Shown: positions 48,843 through 57,693 of the stretch, one piece after another
Layout of the letters: every line of letters starts with the position of its first letter
How positions within the stretch are numbered: the first letter of the stretch is position 1
Source: Pseudomonas farsensis
GTDB taxonomy: Bacteria > Pseudomonadota > Gammaproteobacteria > Pseudomonadales > Pseudomonadaceae
Assembly (NCBI RefSeq): GCF_014268805.2
Contig: NZ_JABWRF020000001.1
Span: forward strand, 1,994,001-2,058,000
Direction: 5' to 3'
Length of the DNA: 64,000 bases
Made by a program: the position numbers and the translations under genes
The notes under the pieces: model-generated
Databases searched by the model: none
Seen by the model: only the letters and a program-made list of their open reading frames with translations
What the model was told of the DNA's origin: nothing

Positions 48843-51422
48843 ATGAATCGATGCGTACTGCGCGCCTGGTCGCTGCTTGCCGTACTGCTGCTGCCGTCGC
48901 TGGCGCAGGCCTCGCAATGGACGGTGCAAGTTGAGCAAACCACTGGCCTGCCAACCATCACCCACGGTGGCGGCCCGGCAATGATCAGCCAGTTCGATTT
49001 CTGGGCCGAAGACTGGCGCTGGACCGGGTTTTATTCGGCGTTCAAGGTCGAAAGCCCATGGCGCTACAGCTTGCTGGGCAAAAACAAGGACCTGGACTTC
49101 GACCTCAAGGCCGATATCGGCAAGGCCGATGAGCAGACCCTGAGCTGGGTCTTCGACCTTGATGCGCACAGCCGCAAGTCCGGTGTCAAAGGCGGCGGGC
49201 TGCGCTTTCAGTTCGATCCGGCGCTGGTGGCCGGCGAGATGGGCGAGCCGCAACTGCTGCCAGGCAACCGCGGCTGGGCCTGGGGCAACGCCAGCCGGCG
49301 CATCGAAATGCGCTTCGATCCGGCGCTGGCCAAGTTCTATGTGGAGCCCGGCAGCGCCCGCGAACTGCGCGGGTTCTTTTACGACAACCCGATCGTGCCG
49401 GGCCGCCAGCAGATCAAGGCAACCTTGACCATTAGTGGCGATATTGCCCTGGCGCCGACACCGACCGAGCGTTTCGGCCTGAACGACCCGGCCACTTGGC
49501 CGGACGACCAGCTCGACTGGCGCACGTCGCCGGTGGACCTGGCGTTTTTGAACGCTGACGAAAAGCCTGCGGGCAAGCGCGGCTTCGTCAAAGCGGTGGG
49601 TGAGCGGCTGCAGTTCGCCGACGGCACCCCGGTGCGCTTCTGGGGCACCAATATTTCGGCCTACGCGCTGTTCAAAAGCCCGGACGAGGCCATCAAGGAG
49701 CAGGCCCGGCGTTTGTCGGCGCTGGGTTTCAACCTGGTGCGCCTGCATCACCATGACTCGCCCTGGGTCAGCCCGAACATATTCGGCGACATCACTCGCT
49801 TGCAAGATACCCAGCAGATTGACGCAGAATCCCAGCGCAAGATCGACCTGTGGATCAAAAGCCTCAAGGATGAAGGTATCTACGTGTGGCTCGATCTGCA
49901 TGTGCAGCGCCCACTGACCGCCGCAGACAACATCGACGACTTCAATGAGTTGGCCAAGGGCGAGCGGGCCATCGACCTCAAGGGCTATGCCTACGTCAAC
50001 ACCAGCATTCAGCAGGCCATGAAGCGCTTTGCCGAGCAGTACCTGACCCACGTCAACCGCTATACCGGCCTGGCCTACAAGGACGACCCGGCAGTGGCGG
50101 CAATTCTGCTGACCAACGAAAACGACGTCACCCAGCACTACGGCAACGCCTTGCTCAAGGACAAGGGCGTGCCTGCGCACAGCAAACGCTACATGGAAAA
50201 GGCCGAGGCCTTCGCCAAGGCTCATGACCTGCCCGCCGACCTGACTTGGCGGGCCTGGGAGCACGGGCCGTCGAAGCTGTTCCTCAATGACCTGGAGCAT
50301 AATTTCGACCTCGACCTGATCCAGGCTCTGCGCGAGCTTGGCGTCAAGGTGCCAATCGCCACCACCAGCACTTGGGGCGGTAACGGCCTGAGCGCGTTGC
50401 CGGCGCTGACCACAGGTGACGTTATAGACGCCCACGCGTATGGCGGCACCGGCCAGCTGGAGCGCAACCCGCTGACCAGCGACGGCATGCTCAACTGGTT
50501 GGCCGCAGCGCAGGTGGTCGGGCTGCCGATGACCGTCACCGAGTGGAACGCCGAGCCCTTCCCCACCCCTGACAGACACTCGTTGCCGCTTTACGTAGCG
50601 GCCACCGCCGGCCACCAAGGCTGGGCGGCGATCATGCAGTATGCCTACAGCCAACAAGCATTCAGTGGCTGGAGCACGGCGGACAATTGGCATGCCTACA
50701 ACGACCCGGCCATGCTCGCCACCCTGCCCGCTGCTGCCCTGCTGTACCGGCGCGCCGATGTGCGCGAGGCGAGCACACGCTACGTGTTCGCGCCCAGCGC
50801 CAAAACCCTGTTCGAGCGTGCCATCACGCCGGCCAACTCAGTGCTGTTGCGCACCGCGATGACCCAAGGCCGGTTGCAGATAGCGATGCCGCAAACGCCG
50901 GAGCTTGCGTGGCTCAAGCCTTCGCAGATAGCCGGCGATGCCAAGGTACTGACCGACCCCGACCAGTCCCTGCTGCCCACCGATGCGGTCGAGGCAACCA
51001 GCGACACCGGTGAACTGCGGCGCAATTGGCAACAGGGCCTGTACACCATCGACACGCCGTTGACCCAGGCCGCCACCGGCTGGCTGGGCGGGCGCACGGT
51101 GGATCTGGCGGCTATCCAAGTGCAGGCCACCACGCCCTACGCCAGCGTGGTGGTGCAGAGCCTGGATGGCAAGCCGTTGGGCCAGGCGCGGCGGCTGTTG
51201 ATTTCGCTGGGCACCCGCGCGGTGCCCAAGGCCGATGACAAGATCCCGTTCAACGTAGAACCCTTCACTGGCACCTTGCGCATCAAGGCGCCGCAAGGGC
51301 TGAAGCTGACCAGCCGTAACGCCGCCGGGCAGGCTCGCGAGCTTGCCACACGTTACAGCGACGGCCACTACCTGATCCAGTTCGACCCACAGATGATGGC
51401 CAATTGGCTGTCTTTGCAATAG
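48843..51422 (+). CDS. secreted clan-A glycoside hydrolase (cellulase-like TIM barrel)
   Basis: The 859-residue protein has a Sec signal peptide (residues 1-23, ending LPSLAQA). An N-terminal beta-sandwich-like part (about 25-260) follows, then a TIM barrel opening RFWGTNISAYALFKSPDEAI and RLSALGFNLVRLHHHDSPW. The acid/base Glu is probably E426 in ILLTNENDV, the nucleophile E567 in VTEWNAEPFP. A C-terminal beta-rich domain closes it. The clan-A pattern (NE, then E) fits GH5-related enzymes, family number uncertain. Lying between the polymerase and galE, it likely trims or releases the EPS in the periplasm. Confidence 0.85.
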   Translation: MNRCVLRAWSLLAVLLLPSLAQASQWTVQVEQTTGLPTITHGGGPAMISQFDFWAEDWRWTGFYSAFKVESPWRYSLLGKNKDLDFDLKADIGKADEQTLSWVFDLDAHSRKSGVKGGGLRFQFDPALVAGEMGEPQLLPGNRGWAWGNASRRIEMRFDPALAKFYVEPGSARELRGFFYDNPIVPGRQQIKATLTISGDIALAPTPTERFGLNDPATWPDDQLDWRTSPVDLAFLNADEKPAGKRGFVKAVGERLQFADGTPVRFWGTNISAYALFKSPDEAIKEQARRLSALGFNLVRLHHHDSPWVSPNIFGDITRLQDTQQIDAESQRKIDLWIKSLKDEGIYVWLDLHVQRPLTAADNIDDFNELAKGERAIDLKGYAYVNTSIQQAMKRFAEQYLTHVNRYTGLAYKDDPAVAAILLTNENDVTQHYGNALLKDKGVPAHSKRYMEKAEAFAKAHDLPADLTWRAWEHGPSKLFLNDLEHNFDLDLIQALRELGVKVPIATTSTWGGNGLSALPALTTGDVIDAHAYGGTGQLERNPLTSDGMLNWLAAAQVVGLPMTVTEWNAEPFPTPDRHSLPLYVAATAGHQGWAAIMQYAYSQQAFSGWSTADNWHAYNDPAMLATLPAAALLYRRADVREASTRYVFAPSAKTLFERAITPANSVLLRTAMTQGRLQIAMPQTPELAWLKPSQIAGDAKVLTDPDQSLLPTDAVEATSDTGELRRNWQQGLYTIDTPLTQAATGWLGGRTVDLAAIQVQATTPYASVVVQSLDGKPLGQARRLLISLGTRAVPKADDKIPFNVEPFTGTLRIKAPQGLKLTSRNAAGQARELATRYSDGHYLIQFDPQMMANWLSLQ

Positions 51423-51514
51423 CCATCTAGAGTCTCAGTGGGCCTGCCTGGCAGGTCTGCAATCCCGGCTACTCAGGGGGCGTATGCACAGGCAGCAGGT
51501 TCCAGGAGGACGGG

Positions 51515-52480
51515 ATGAAGTATCTGGTCGTCGGTGGTGCGGGCTACATTGGCTCGCACATGGTCAAGCATCTGCAGGACGGGCAGCACCAAGTGGTGGT
51601 GGCCGACATCGCCCCTCCCCGGCCCGGTATTGAATGGGTGCCACTCGATATCGCCGATGCCCGGGCCCTGGACGGGTTGTTCGCCGAGCAGCGTTTCGAT
51701 GCGGTGTTCCACTTTGCCTCGCACATTCAGGTGGGCGAGTCGGTCAGTGATCCGGCCAAGTATTACCAGAACAACGTCACTGCCACGCTGACCTTGCTGC
51801 AGGCGATGCTACGCGCAGGCATCGGCCACCTGGTGTTTTCGTCCAGCGCTGCGGTGTACGGCGACCCGCATTACATCCCCATCGACGAGGCCCACACCAA
51901 GGCGCCGATCAACCCTTACGGGCGCAGCAAATGGATGGTCGAACAGGTGCTGCAGGACTATGACCGCGCCTACGGGCTCAAGTCGGTATGCCTGCGCTAC
52001 TTCAATGCCGCTGGGGCGGACCCGGGTGGCTTGCTGGGTGAATGCCATGAGCCGGAGACGCATCTGATTCCGCTAATCTTGCAGGCAGCCAGTGGGCGTC
52101 GGGCGGCGATTACGGTGTTTGGGCGCGATTACGACACGCCCGACGGGACCTGCATTCGCGACTATGTGCACGTGGCGGACCTGGCTTCGGCGCATGGGCT
52201 GGCGGTGGACTACCTGCTGGCTGGGGGCGCTAGCTGTGCGTTCAATCTGGGGAATGGGTTAGGGTTCTCGGTGCAGCAGGTGATCGATGCGGCGCGGCAG
52301 GTGACCGAGCGCGAGTTTTGCGTTCAGGAGGCGCGCAGGCGCGAGGGCGACCCGCCCCGTTTGGTAGCGGATGCCACGCAGGCCCGGGCGGTGCTGGGGT
52401 GGGAGCCCCAGTATGCGAGGTTGGAGCAGATTATTCGGCATGCCTGGGAGTGGGAGTTGAAGTACCCCTGGAAAACATAG
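51515..52480 (+). CDS. galE: UDP-glucose 4-epimerase
   Basis: A 321-residue extended SDR. NAD-binding GGAGYIGS is at residues 7-14; the active site has Ser in LVFSSSAAVYGDP and the Tyr-Lys pair in PYGRSKWMVEQ. The sugar-site block TCIRDYVHVADLASAH completes the GalE pattern. It interconverts UDP-Glc and UDP-Gal (or the GlcNAc pair), supplying precursor for the glycosyltransferases. AGGAGG precedes the ATG. A 92-bp gap separates it from the hydrolase gene. Its stop faces the composite repeat copy B. Confidence 0.95.
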   Translation: MKYLVVGGAGYIGSHMVKHLQDGQHQVVVADIAPPRPGIEWVPLDIADARALDGLFAEQRFDAVFHFASHIQVGESVSDPAKYYQNNVTATLTLLQAMLRAGIGHLVFSSSAAVYGDPHYIPIDEAHTKAPINPYGRSKWMVEQVLQDYDRAYGLKSVCLRYFNAAGADPGGLLGECHEPETHLIPLILQAASGRRAAITVFGRDYDTPDGTCIRDYVHVADLASAHGLAVDYLLAGGASCAFNLGNGLGFSVQQVIDAARQVTEREFCVQEARRREGDPPRLVADATQARAVLGWEPQYARLEQIIRHAWEWELKYPWKT

Positions 52481-52502
52481 CGGCGATGCGTTCGGGGCAC
52501 AG

Positions 52503-52758
52503 CTATGTGCAGGCCTGTTTCGGCCTCATCGCAGGCTGTCGCCAGCTCCCACGCGGGCCGTGCTCAACCGCAACATTGCTGGTTGGACCCAATCCTGTGG
52601 GAAATGATAGAGAGTCGTGGCGAGCGGGCTTGTCCCGCGTTGGTCTGCGCAGCAGCCTCTGGGGTTTTCAGGGCTGCTGCGCAGCCCAACGCGGGACAAG
52701 CCCGCTCGCCACAAAGGAGCTCGCCACAAGAAGATATGTCTGGCGGGAACAGGTTTGT
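52503..52758. repeat. composite extragenic repeat, copy B (inverted relative to copy A)
   Basis: The reverse complement matches 27203-27440 almost base for base, with a few substitutions and small indels. It includes the long inverted repeat (here 52617-52712, with at least one mismatch), the CCTGTGGGAAATGATAGAGA spacer and the GCAGGCTGTCGCCAGCTCCC module (52522-52552). It fills most of the 377-bp gap between galE and the convergent BY-kinase gene; no gene is credible there. Confidence 0.9.
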
Positions 52759-52857
52759 ACAAAACCAGAGAAGCTCCCATGCAGACAGTCACCCCCGCTG
52801 CGTTTCAACGCAGAGCAACGCTGCGCCTGAGAAAACAATGCCGCTCACAAGTTTGCC

Positions 52858-53664
52858 TCAATAATACGTACGCGGCTCCACCTCGGCCTTGTTCAACACC
52901 GCGCCCACCAGGTTCGACTGCCCCAGATGGCGCAGGCAATCTTCAATATCCTTTTTGCTGTTACTGCCATTGGCAACCACCAACAGCACACAATCGAACT
53001 TGGGCAGCACGGTCAGCGCATCATCCGAGCTCAACAGCGGCGGCAGGTCGAAAATGCAGATGCGCGATTCGTAGCGGTCGCGCAAATCGCCGATCAGCTT
53101 GTTGACCTTGGCCGACGACAGCGTCTCGGTCGAAAGCGGGATAGGTTCGCGGGTCGGCAGCACCACAAAACGCGGCAACGACGGGTTGACCAGCACGTCC
53201 TCAAGCCCCGCCTTGCCACTGATGAACTCATTCAGCGCCTTGTCCATCGGCAAGCCCAGGGCCTTGCCCACACGCGGACGGCGCAGGTCGAAGTCCACCA
53301 ACAGGGCAGTCTTGTCAGTGTGGTGGGCGATGCTCATGGCCAGGTTGACCGCCAGCACCGTCTTGCCCGCTTCAGGTGTGGGCGATGTGATAGCCAGCGT
53401 GCGCCAGCCGTTTTCCTCCATGGCCTGCAGCACCTGGGTGCGCAACAGGTCGAAGGCCCAGTTCATGTTCGAGTTCTTGTTATGGGCGACGATGCGCTGC
53501 CGCTCAAGGTGCTCGGCATTGAGCGGCACCACTTTGGTCTGCACATAGTCGAACGGGCCCAAGGCGTCAGGCTGGTCGAGCAACGGTGCAGGCTGGGGGG
53601 TGTCCGCAGTGCCTGGCGAACCGGGGTGGATGTTCTTGCCAACTGCCGGCGTAATCCTGTCCAT
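52858..53664 (-). CDS. polysaccharide tyrosine autokinase (CpsD/CapB-type BY-kinase)
   Basis: A 268-residue cytosolic P-loop kinase. Walker A is AITSPTPEAGKTVLAVNLAM, Walker A' LLVDFDLRRPRVG and Walker B ICIFDLPPLLSSDDAL. The C-terminus ends RTYY, so the autophosphorylated cluster is reduced to two tyrosines. It partners the separate chain-length protein encoded upstream, the split arrangement usual outside enterobacteria. ATG 53664 has AGGGA eight bases before; a GTG at 53667 is possible. It is the last gene of the export operon. Confidence 0.93.
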   Translation of the reverse strand: MDRITPAVGKNIHPGSPGTADTPQPAPLLDQPDALGPFDYVQTKVVPLNAEHLERQRIVAHNKNSNMNWAFDLLRTQVLQAMEENGWRTLAITSPTPEAGKTVLAVNLAMSIAHHTDKTALLVDFDLRRPRVGKALGLPMDKALNEFISGKAGLEDVLVNPSLPRFVVLPTREPIPLSTETLSSAKVNKLIGDLRDRYESRICIFDLPPLLSSDDALTVLPKFDCVLLVVANGSNSKKDIEDCLRHLGQSNLVGAVLNKAEVEPRTYY

Positions 53665-53675
53665 CACTGCTTTCC

Positions 53676-55241
53676 CTATTCAAACCAAGCCATAGTCTTA
53701 AATAGCAGAAGATCCAGGGGCATGTAGAACAGATGGATGAGTAGCAGCATCAACGCGACCCCCACCACCCCTGCAATAACCACCGCCACCCGCCACTGCC
53801 GGCGCCGGGCGAGCTCCGCCTGGGTCGCAATGAACGGCACCGAGACCAGCACCCGCTTGCCCAGCACGCTCTCAAGCGCACCAGGGCCACGCACGCGCTG
53901 GTTGAGCATTTCCATCAACATCACCAACGCACCACCAATTGCCGGGGCCAGCACCACACCCAGCGCGACGATCTTCTTGCGGTTGGGCTTGACCGGTTTT
54001 TCTGGCAGGCGCGGTGGCTCCAGCAGCACGAAGCGATCGGCTTTGTTTTCTTGCTCCAGGCTCTCGCTGATCTTCGCGCCCATCTCTTTGGCGCGAATTT
54101 CTTCGTACTTCTTGCGCGCGTTGTCGTGGTCGCGCAGCAACGTCACCAGACCACGCTCCACCTGGGGCGCAGCGAGGATTTCTGCCTCGATGCTTTCCAT
54201 TTTCTTGCCCAGGTCGCGTTTCTGCTGGGCAAGCGAGGCCAGGTTGGCCTGAGAGGCCGCGATCTTGGCCTGTGCTCGCGCCACGTCGATGTTGACGCCT
54301 GATACGCTGCCAGCACCCTTGCCGCTGGCTTGCAGCGCCTCGATCTTGCGTTTGACCGCCACCACGTCAGGGTGCGCTTCGGTATAGCGAGTCAACAGCC
54401 GGGCGTATTCGGCCTTGAGGCTGCCCAGGTCCTGGGGCTGGTCGGCGGGCGTTGTGCGGCTACCGTCGGTGCGGGTGGCAAGGCCTGCGTTGGCGGCCGA
54501 CAGCTCAAGTTGCAGGTAACGCTGCTCTTCCTGGGCATTCTTGTAGTCGCGGTCGACTTCACGGAACTCAAGCTCCGTGCGCGACAGCATGTTCATGCGC
54601 AGGGTCTGGTTTTCTGGCAGGGCATTGGCGTTGGCTTGTTTGTAGTCGGCTAGCTGGTTTTCCAGCACTGCCAGCTCCGCCCCCAGCTTGTCGGCTTCCT
54701 GGGTGAGGAACTCGGTCGTTTCGGTGGCGCGCTCGGTGCGCTGTTTCATATTCTCGTTGAGAAACAGCGTCACCAGCTCGTTGGCCACTTCTTTGGCGAC
54801 TTCCGGGCGCTTGTGGTCGAACGACACGTTGAACGCCACCGTGGTCTCGCCGCGGCCCTTGACGAAGGTACTCAGGGTATTGACGCCAATGGTGGTGCGC
54901 ATCAAGTCGATCTTGTCCTGCTCGCTGAGGGCGCGGCTGCTGTCGGTGAACAACTGGTACTTGTCGATGATGCGCAGCAGGTTGTCGCGGGTCATGACGC
55001 GCTGGCGGATCACCTCGATGCGCTCATCGGCAACGCTTGGGTTGGCGGTACCGACCAAGTCAGGCGAGATTTGCTGGGATTCCACCAGAATGGTGCCGGT
55101 GGATTGGTACACCGGCGGTACGCTCAGCGCCACAGCCACCGTGCCCACCAGGATCACCGCCATGCTGACGCCCAGCAACACAGCCCGATCCTTGACGATC
55201 GCGATGTAATCTTTGAGGGAAAGCTCGTATTCAGATTTCAT
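53676..55241 (-). CDS. chain-length determinant / polysaccharide copolymerase (Wzz-like)
   Basis: The 521-residue inner-membrane protein has TM1 at about 22-44 (VLLGVSMAVILVGTVAVALS), a long periplasmic coiled-coil region (about 150-400) and the proline-rich LPEKPVKPNRKKIVALGVVL leading into TM2. Residues past TM2 include another hydrophobic segment (VVIAGVVGVALMLLLIHLF), an addition typical of EPS-type chain-length proteins. It sets polymer length and contacts the OPX channel and the kinase. ATG 55241 was preferred over GTG 55250. The kinase gene starts 11 bp after its stop. Confidence 0.93.
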   Translation of the reverse strand: MKSEYELSLKDYIAIVKDRAVLLGVSMAVILVGTVAVALSVPPVYQSTGTILVESQQISPDLVGTANPSVADERIEVIRQRVMTRDNLLRIIDKYQLFTDSSRALSEQDKIDLMRTTIGVNTLSTFVKGRGETTVAFNVSFDHKRPEVAKEVANELVTLFLNENMKQRTERATETTEFLTQEADKLGAELAVLENQLADYKQANANALPENQTLRMNMLSRTELEFREVDRDYKNAQEEQRYLQLELSAANAGLATRTDGSRTTPADQPQDLGSLKAEYARLLTRYTEAHPDVVAVKRKIEALQASGKGAGSVSGVNIDVARAQAKIAASQANLASLAQQKRDLGKKMESIEAEILAAPQVERGLVTLLRDHDNARKKYEEIRAKEMGAKISESLEQENKADRFVLLEPPRLPEKPVKPNRKKIVALGVVLAPAIGGALVMLMEMLNQRVRGPGALESVLGKRVLVSVPFIATQAELARRRQWRVAVVIAGVVGVALMLLLIHLFYMPLDLLLFKTMAWFE

Positions 55242-55261
55242 GGCGATCACCAGGCTGATGG

Positions 55262-56377
55262 TCAGAGGTCAGGGAACCTGTAGGTCAGGGTCAAACCAAC
55301 GATGGTTGCAGCAGCATCCGGCGCGCCGGATTGCTGGCGCTCCTTGTAAAGCAGCGCCAGGCGCAGGTCCCAGTACGGCGAGAACTCGCGGCTGGCCCAT
55401 ACGCTGTAGGTCTGCAGGGTGTTCGGGGTCTGGCCTTTGCTGTCCTGCCACTGCGCATCCAGGCCCACACGGGTCAGTTCATCGAGCGCGTAGCTCCACA
55501 TGCCGTGGATGAGGTCGAGCTGGGCGAAACCGCCTTCGGCACTGGCCACGGTGGTGCGCTCGGCGCTCAGGCTGGCATCGCTGCGGGTGCCGCGGTAATC
55601 GAGCAGCACCCCGCCCTCCCCGCGCCGTCCGCCTTCAGAGCCTGATACCTGGTTGACACCAATATGGGCGCGACCGGTCAGGGTGTCGGTGATCTGGTAC
55701 TTGACCCCAACGCTTGGCGTGTAGCTGTTGGACGCCACGGCGGTGTCGGTCTGGTCGGGCTCGTAGCGGCGCAGGCGCAGCCCGGCGAACACATCGGCGC
55801 GCTCGCTCAAGGCGTAGGTCAGGGTCGAGGTGTTGGCCAGCTCGTCGTAACCGGTCAAGGAATCGATGTCATAGGTGGCGTGCGAATAACGGGTTTCGTT
55901 ATCCAGCGTGGTGCGAGCACTCAGCGCCCGGCTGAAATCGCCGGAAAGCAAGGTCATTTTCTGCGTGCCATCGGTGGTCACCACCCCGGTGTCCAGAACC
56001 GTACCGGACAGCGTCGAGCTTTCGAGGTATTGGGCACGCAGGCCGAAATGGCCGGTTTCGGTTTCGCGCCGCCAACCAAGGTTCAGGTCCGGGTCTTCGC
56101 GGTTGGCCTGCACCGAGGGGTCGGAGGAATGCAACACATGCACACCAAGCCCGAGGGTCAGTTGATCCGCGCCGAAGGTGCCGACCAGGTTGTAGTTGGG
56201 CTCGATGAGTGTACGCATCACACCCTTCTCGTCTGAGGTCAGCAGCAACGGGTTGCTGTCGTACTCCACTGTTGTGGGTACCACTACCGAGGACTGCCAG
56301 ATAGCGGCCTGAACCAGGCCAGGTAACGGCAACATCAGTGCCGCCGTCGCAATACATGTCGTTCTGAAAATAGGCAC
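55262..56377 (-). CDS. outer-membrane beta-barrel protein of the EPS export operon
   Basis: A 371-residue protein with signal peptide (ending PGLVQAA) and alternating amphipathic strands throughout (SYTPSVGVKYQITDTLTGRA, DLRLALLYKERQQSG), ending in LTYRFPDL. It resembles the EpsL-like barrels that accompany OPX and chain-length genes. GTG 56377 is the likely start (MPIFRTTC). It may form or assist the outer-membrane exit for the polymer. It lies 28 bp after the OPX stop and 20 bp before the Wzz-like start. Confidence 0.82.
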   Translation of the reverse strand: MPIFRTTCIATAALMLPLPGLVQAAIWQSSVVVPTTVEYDSNPLLLTSDEKGVMRTLIEPNYNLVGTFGADQLTLGLGVHVLHSSDPSVQANREDPDLNLGWRRETETGHFGLRAQYLESSTLSGTVLDTGVVTTDGTQKMTLLSGDFSRALSARTTLDNETRYSHATYDIDSLTGYDELANTSTLTYALSERADVFAGLRLRRYEPDQTDTAVASNSYTPSVGVKYQITDTLTGRAHIGVNQVSGSEGGRRGEGGVLLDYRGTRSDASLSAERTTVASAEGGFAQLDLIHGMWSYALDELTRVGLDAQWQDSKGQTPNTLQTYSVWASREFSPYWDLRLALLYKERQQSGAPDAAATIVGLTLTYRFPDL

Positions 56378-56405
56378 AGTGCGATCTTATTCAAGTACGG
56401 TGGGC

Positions 56406-56963
56406 TCAGGGCACGATCAGCGTATCGCCTGCCTGAAGCTGGAAGTTGGTGGACATGTCACGGCCGGACACCAAGTCTTTATAGCGCACTGGCAGTATGC
56501 GCTGCGCGCGGCCATTACCGCGTACCACCTTGATGGCCGCTTCGTCAGCGAACTTGTCCAGACCGCCCGACATGCTCAGCGCCTGCAGCACCGCAGTCGG
56601 CCCGGCCATGGGCACCGGGCCCGGCTTGACCACCTTGCCTTGCACGTACACAAGGTTACCGGCGGTGCCGGTCACCACCACACTGACATTGGGTTCGGCA
56701 ATGTAAGGTTTGAGCCCGGCAGTGACTTTTTTTGCCACGGCTGTGACATCCAGGCCCGCCACATCAACGCGCCCAGCCAAGGGGAAGGTGATGCTGCCGT
56801 CGGGCAGCACGGTGGTTTCCTGACGCAGCGAATCTTCCTGCCAGACCGAGATAAGCACACGGTCACCAGGGCTCAGCAAATAAGGGGATGAAGGGTCGGC
56901 GGCAAGGCTGGCGTTGGACCACGCCATCAGTACGCACAGTACAGCGAAGATTGAACGCACCAT
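56406..56963 (-). CDS. polysaccharide export protein (OPX/Wza-like, short)
   Basis: The 185-residue protein has a signal peptide (residues 1-21, ending NASLAAD) and the Poly_export domain: YLLSPGDRVLISVWQEDSLR, TTVLPDGSITFPLAGRVDVA. A SLBB-like repeat (VYVQGKVVKPGPVPMAGPTA) follows. It lacks a lipobox and the long C-terminal helix of Wza, so it is the short type that needs a separate barrel, matching the next gene. A strong AGGAGGG site precedes ATG 56963. Confidence 0.92.
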   Translation of the reverse strand: MVRSIFAVLCVLMAWSNASLAADPSSPYLLSPGDRVLISVWQEDSLRQETTVLPDGSITFPLAGRVDVAGLDVTAVAKKVTAGLKPYIAEPNVSVVVTGTAGNLVYVQGKVVKPGPVPMAGPTAVLQALSMSGGLDKFADEAAIKVVRGNGRAQRILPVRYKDLVSGRDMSTNFQLQAGDTLIVP

Positions 56964-57116
56964 GGGGTCCCTCCTGCCAGGTCGGCATGCAAAGAGCACT
57001 GAATGAGAACTGCACACAACTTCTCGCTCCGGTCGCAGCATCAGTGGCTGCGCTGGCCTCGAACTTCCTTGAAGCCCGCTGCCACGGGCTGTTACTGCAA
57101 GCTCGCTGGCAACTGG

Positions 57117-57144
57117 AATATAGCAACGGTTGGCCAATTGACAA
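57117..57144 (-). promoter_or_regulatory. sigma-70-like promoter for the export operon
   Basis: TTGTCA (57144-57139), 16 bp, TATATT (57122-57117) on the minus strand, about 155 bp before the OPX ATG and just past the stop of the small VPLPA-like gene. It would let the export genes be transcribed separately from that gene. Confidence 0.5.
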
Positions 57145-57166
57145 GCTGGCCGGCAATCGTCTGCCT

Positions 57167-57343
57167 CTAGACTTTGCTGCGGTTTGCCACGGCGACGAAA
57201 CCAATGACGGCGAAGCCGAACAACCAGCCTGCGGTAGCCAATGGAATGACGTTTGCCTGGCTGATATAGGAGTCGGCAGCGCGTGCGGCGCCGCTCATGA
57301 GCACCAGCAGGAATATCGACTTGATAAAGAGTGTCGAGCGCAT
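57167..57343 (-). CDS. 58-residue signal-peptide protein with PEP-CTERM/VPLPA-like tail
   Basis: An AGGAGGGG site precedes ATG 57343. Residues 1-22 form a signal peptide (KSIFLLVLMSGAARA); about ten residues follow (ADSYISQAN). The C-terminus then reads VIPLATAGWLFGFAVIGF and ends VAVANRSKV: a VP-P-like motif, a Trp-containing hydrophobic helix and a basic end. That is the layout of exosortase sorting tails (VPLPA/PEP-CTERM). No exosortase gene is in the window. It may simply be a small two-helix membrane protein. It heads the export genes with a 203-bp gap to the OPX gene and its own candidate promoter. Confidence 0.75.
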   Translation of the reverse strand: MRSTLFIKSIFLLVLMSGAARAADSYISQANVIPLATAGWLFGFAVIGFVAVANRSKV

Positions 57344-57419
57344 GATCCCCTCCTGAGAAAGAGGATAAACAACAGTGTCTGGGCGGGTTTCAGCGCGCAA
57401 CTGCTTGGCTGGTAATTCG

Positions 57420-57448
57420 AGCTTATGGGCAGAGTGACACTACGTCAA
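57420..57448 (-). promoter_or_regulatory. candidate promoter of the small VPLPA-like gene
   Basis: TTGACG (57448-57443), 17 bp, TAAGCT (57425-57420) on the minus strand, 77 bp upstream of ATG 57343. A TGAT-N4-ATCA dyad (57462-57473) lies just upstream and could be a regulator site. Apart from this and the terminator at 57590-57631, the AT-richer gap 57344-57693 holds no gene I can support. Confidence 0.45.
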
Positions 57449-57589
57449 CGTTCCGACACCATGATAAAAATCAATCGCCCAAGGCCCCCACAGTCAAAAT
57501 ACCGCCAGCGGAAAACTGCATATCTAAAAGCCACCACCGATAAACTAAAACATCGGCAAAAACCGTGAATATGCGGCCATCGTCCGGTA

Positions 57590-57631
57590 AAAAACAAAAA
57601 TGAAAACGCCCCGGGAAAAATCTGGGGCGTC
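57590..57631 (-). terminator. intrinsic terminator after the GT61 gene
   Basis: On the minus strand an ACGCCCC/GGGGCGT stem (57630-57624 with 57612-57606) is followed by a T-rich tract (TTTTCATTTTTGTTTTTT). It lies about 65 bp beyond the GT61 stop. Confidence 0.8.
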
Positions 57632-57693
57632 AATTTCAATCCCGCCAACTGTTTCAGCAATGAGAATGTAAACAGCTATTACTGCTATCGGCG

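Noticed and set aside
48561..50693. 710-codon minus-strand frame opposite the polymerase and hydrolase genes
   Set aside because: Antisense to two recognisable genes; no family features.
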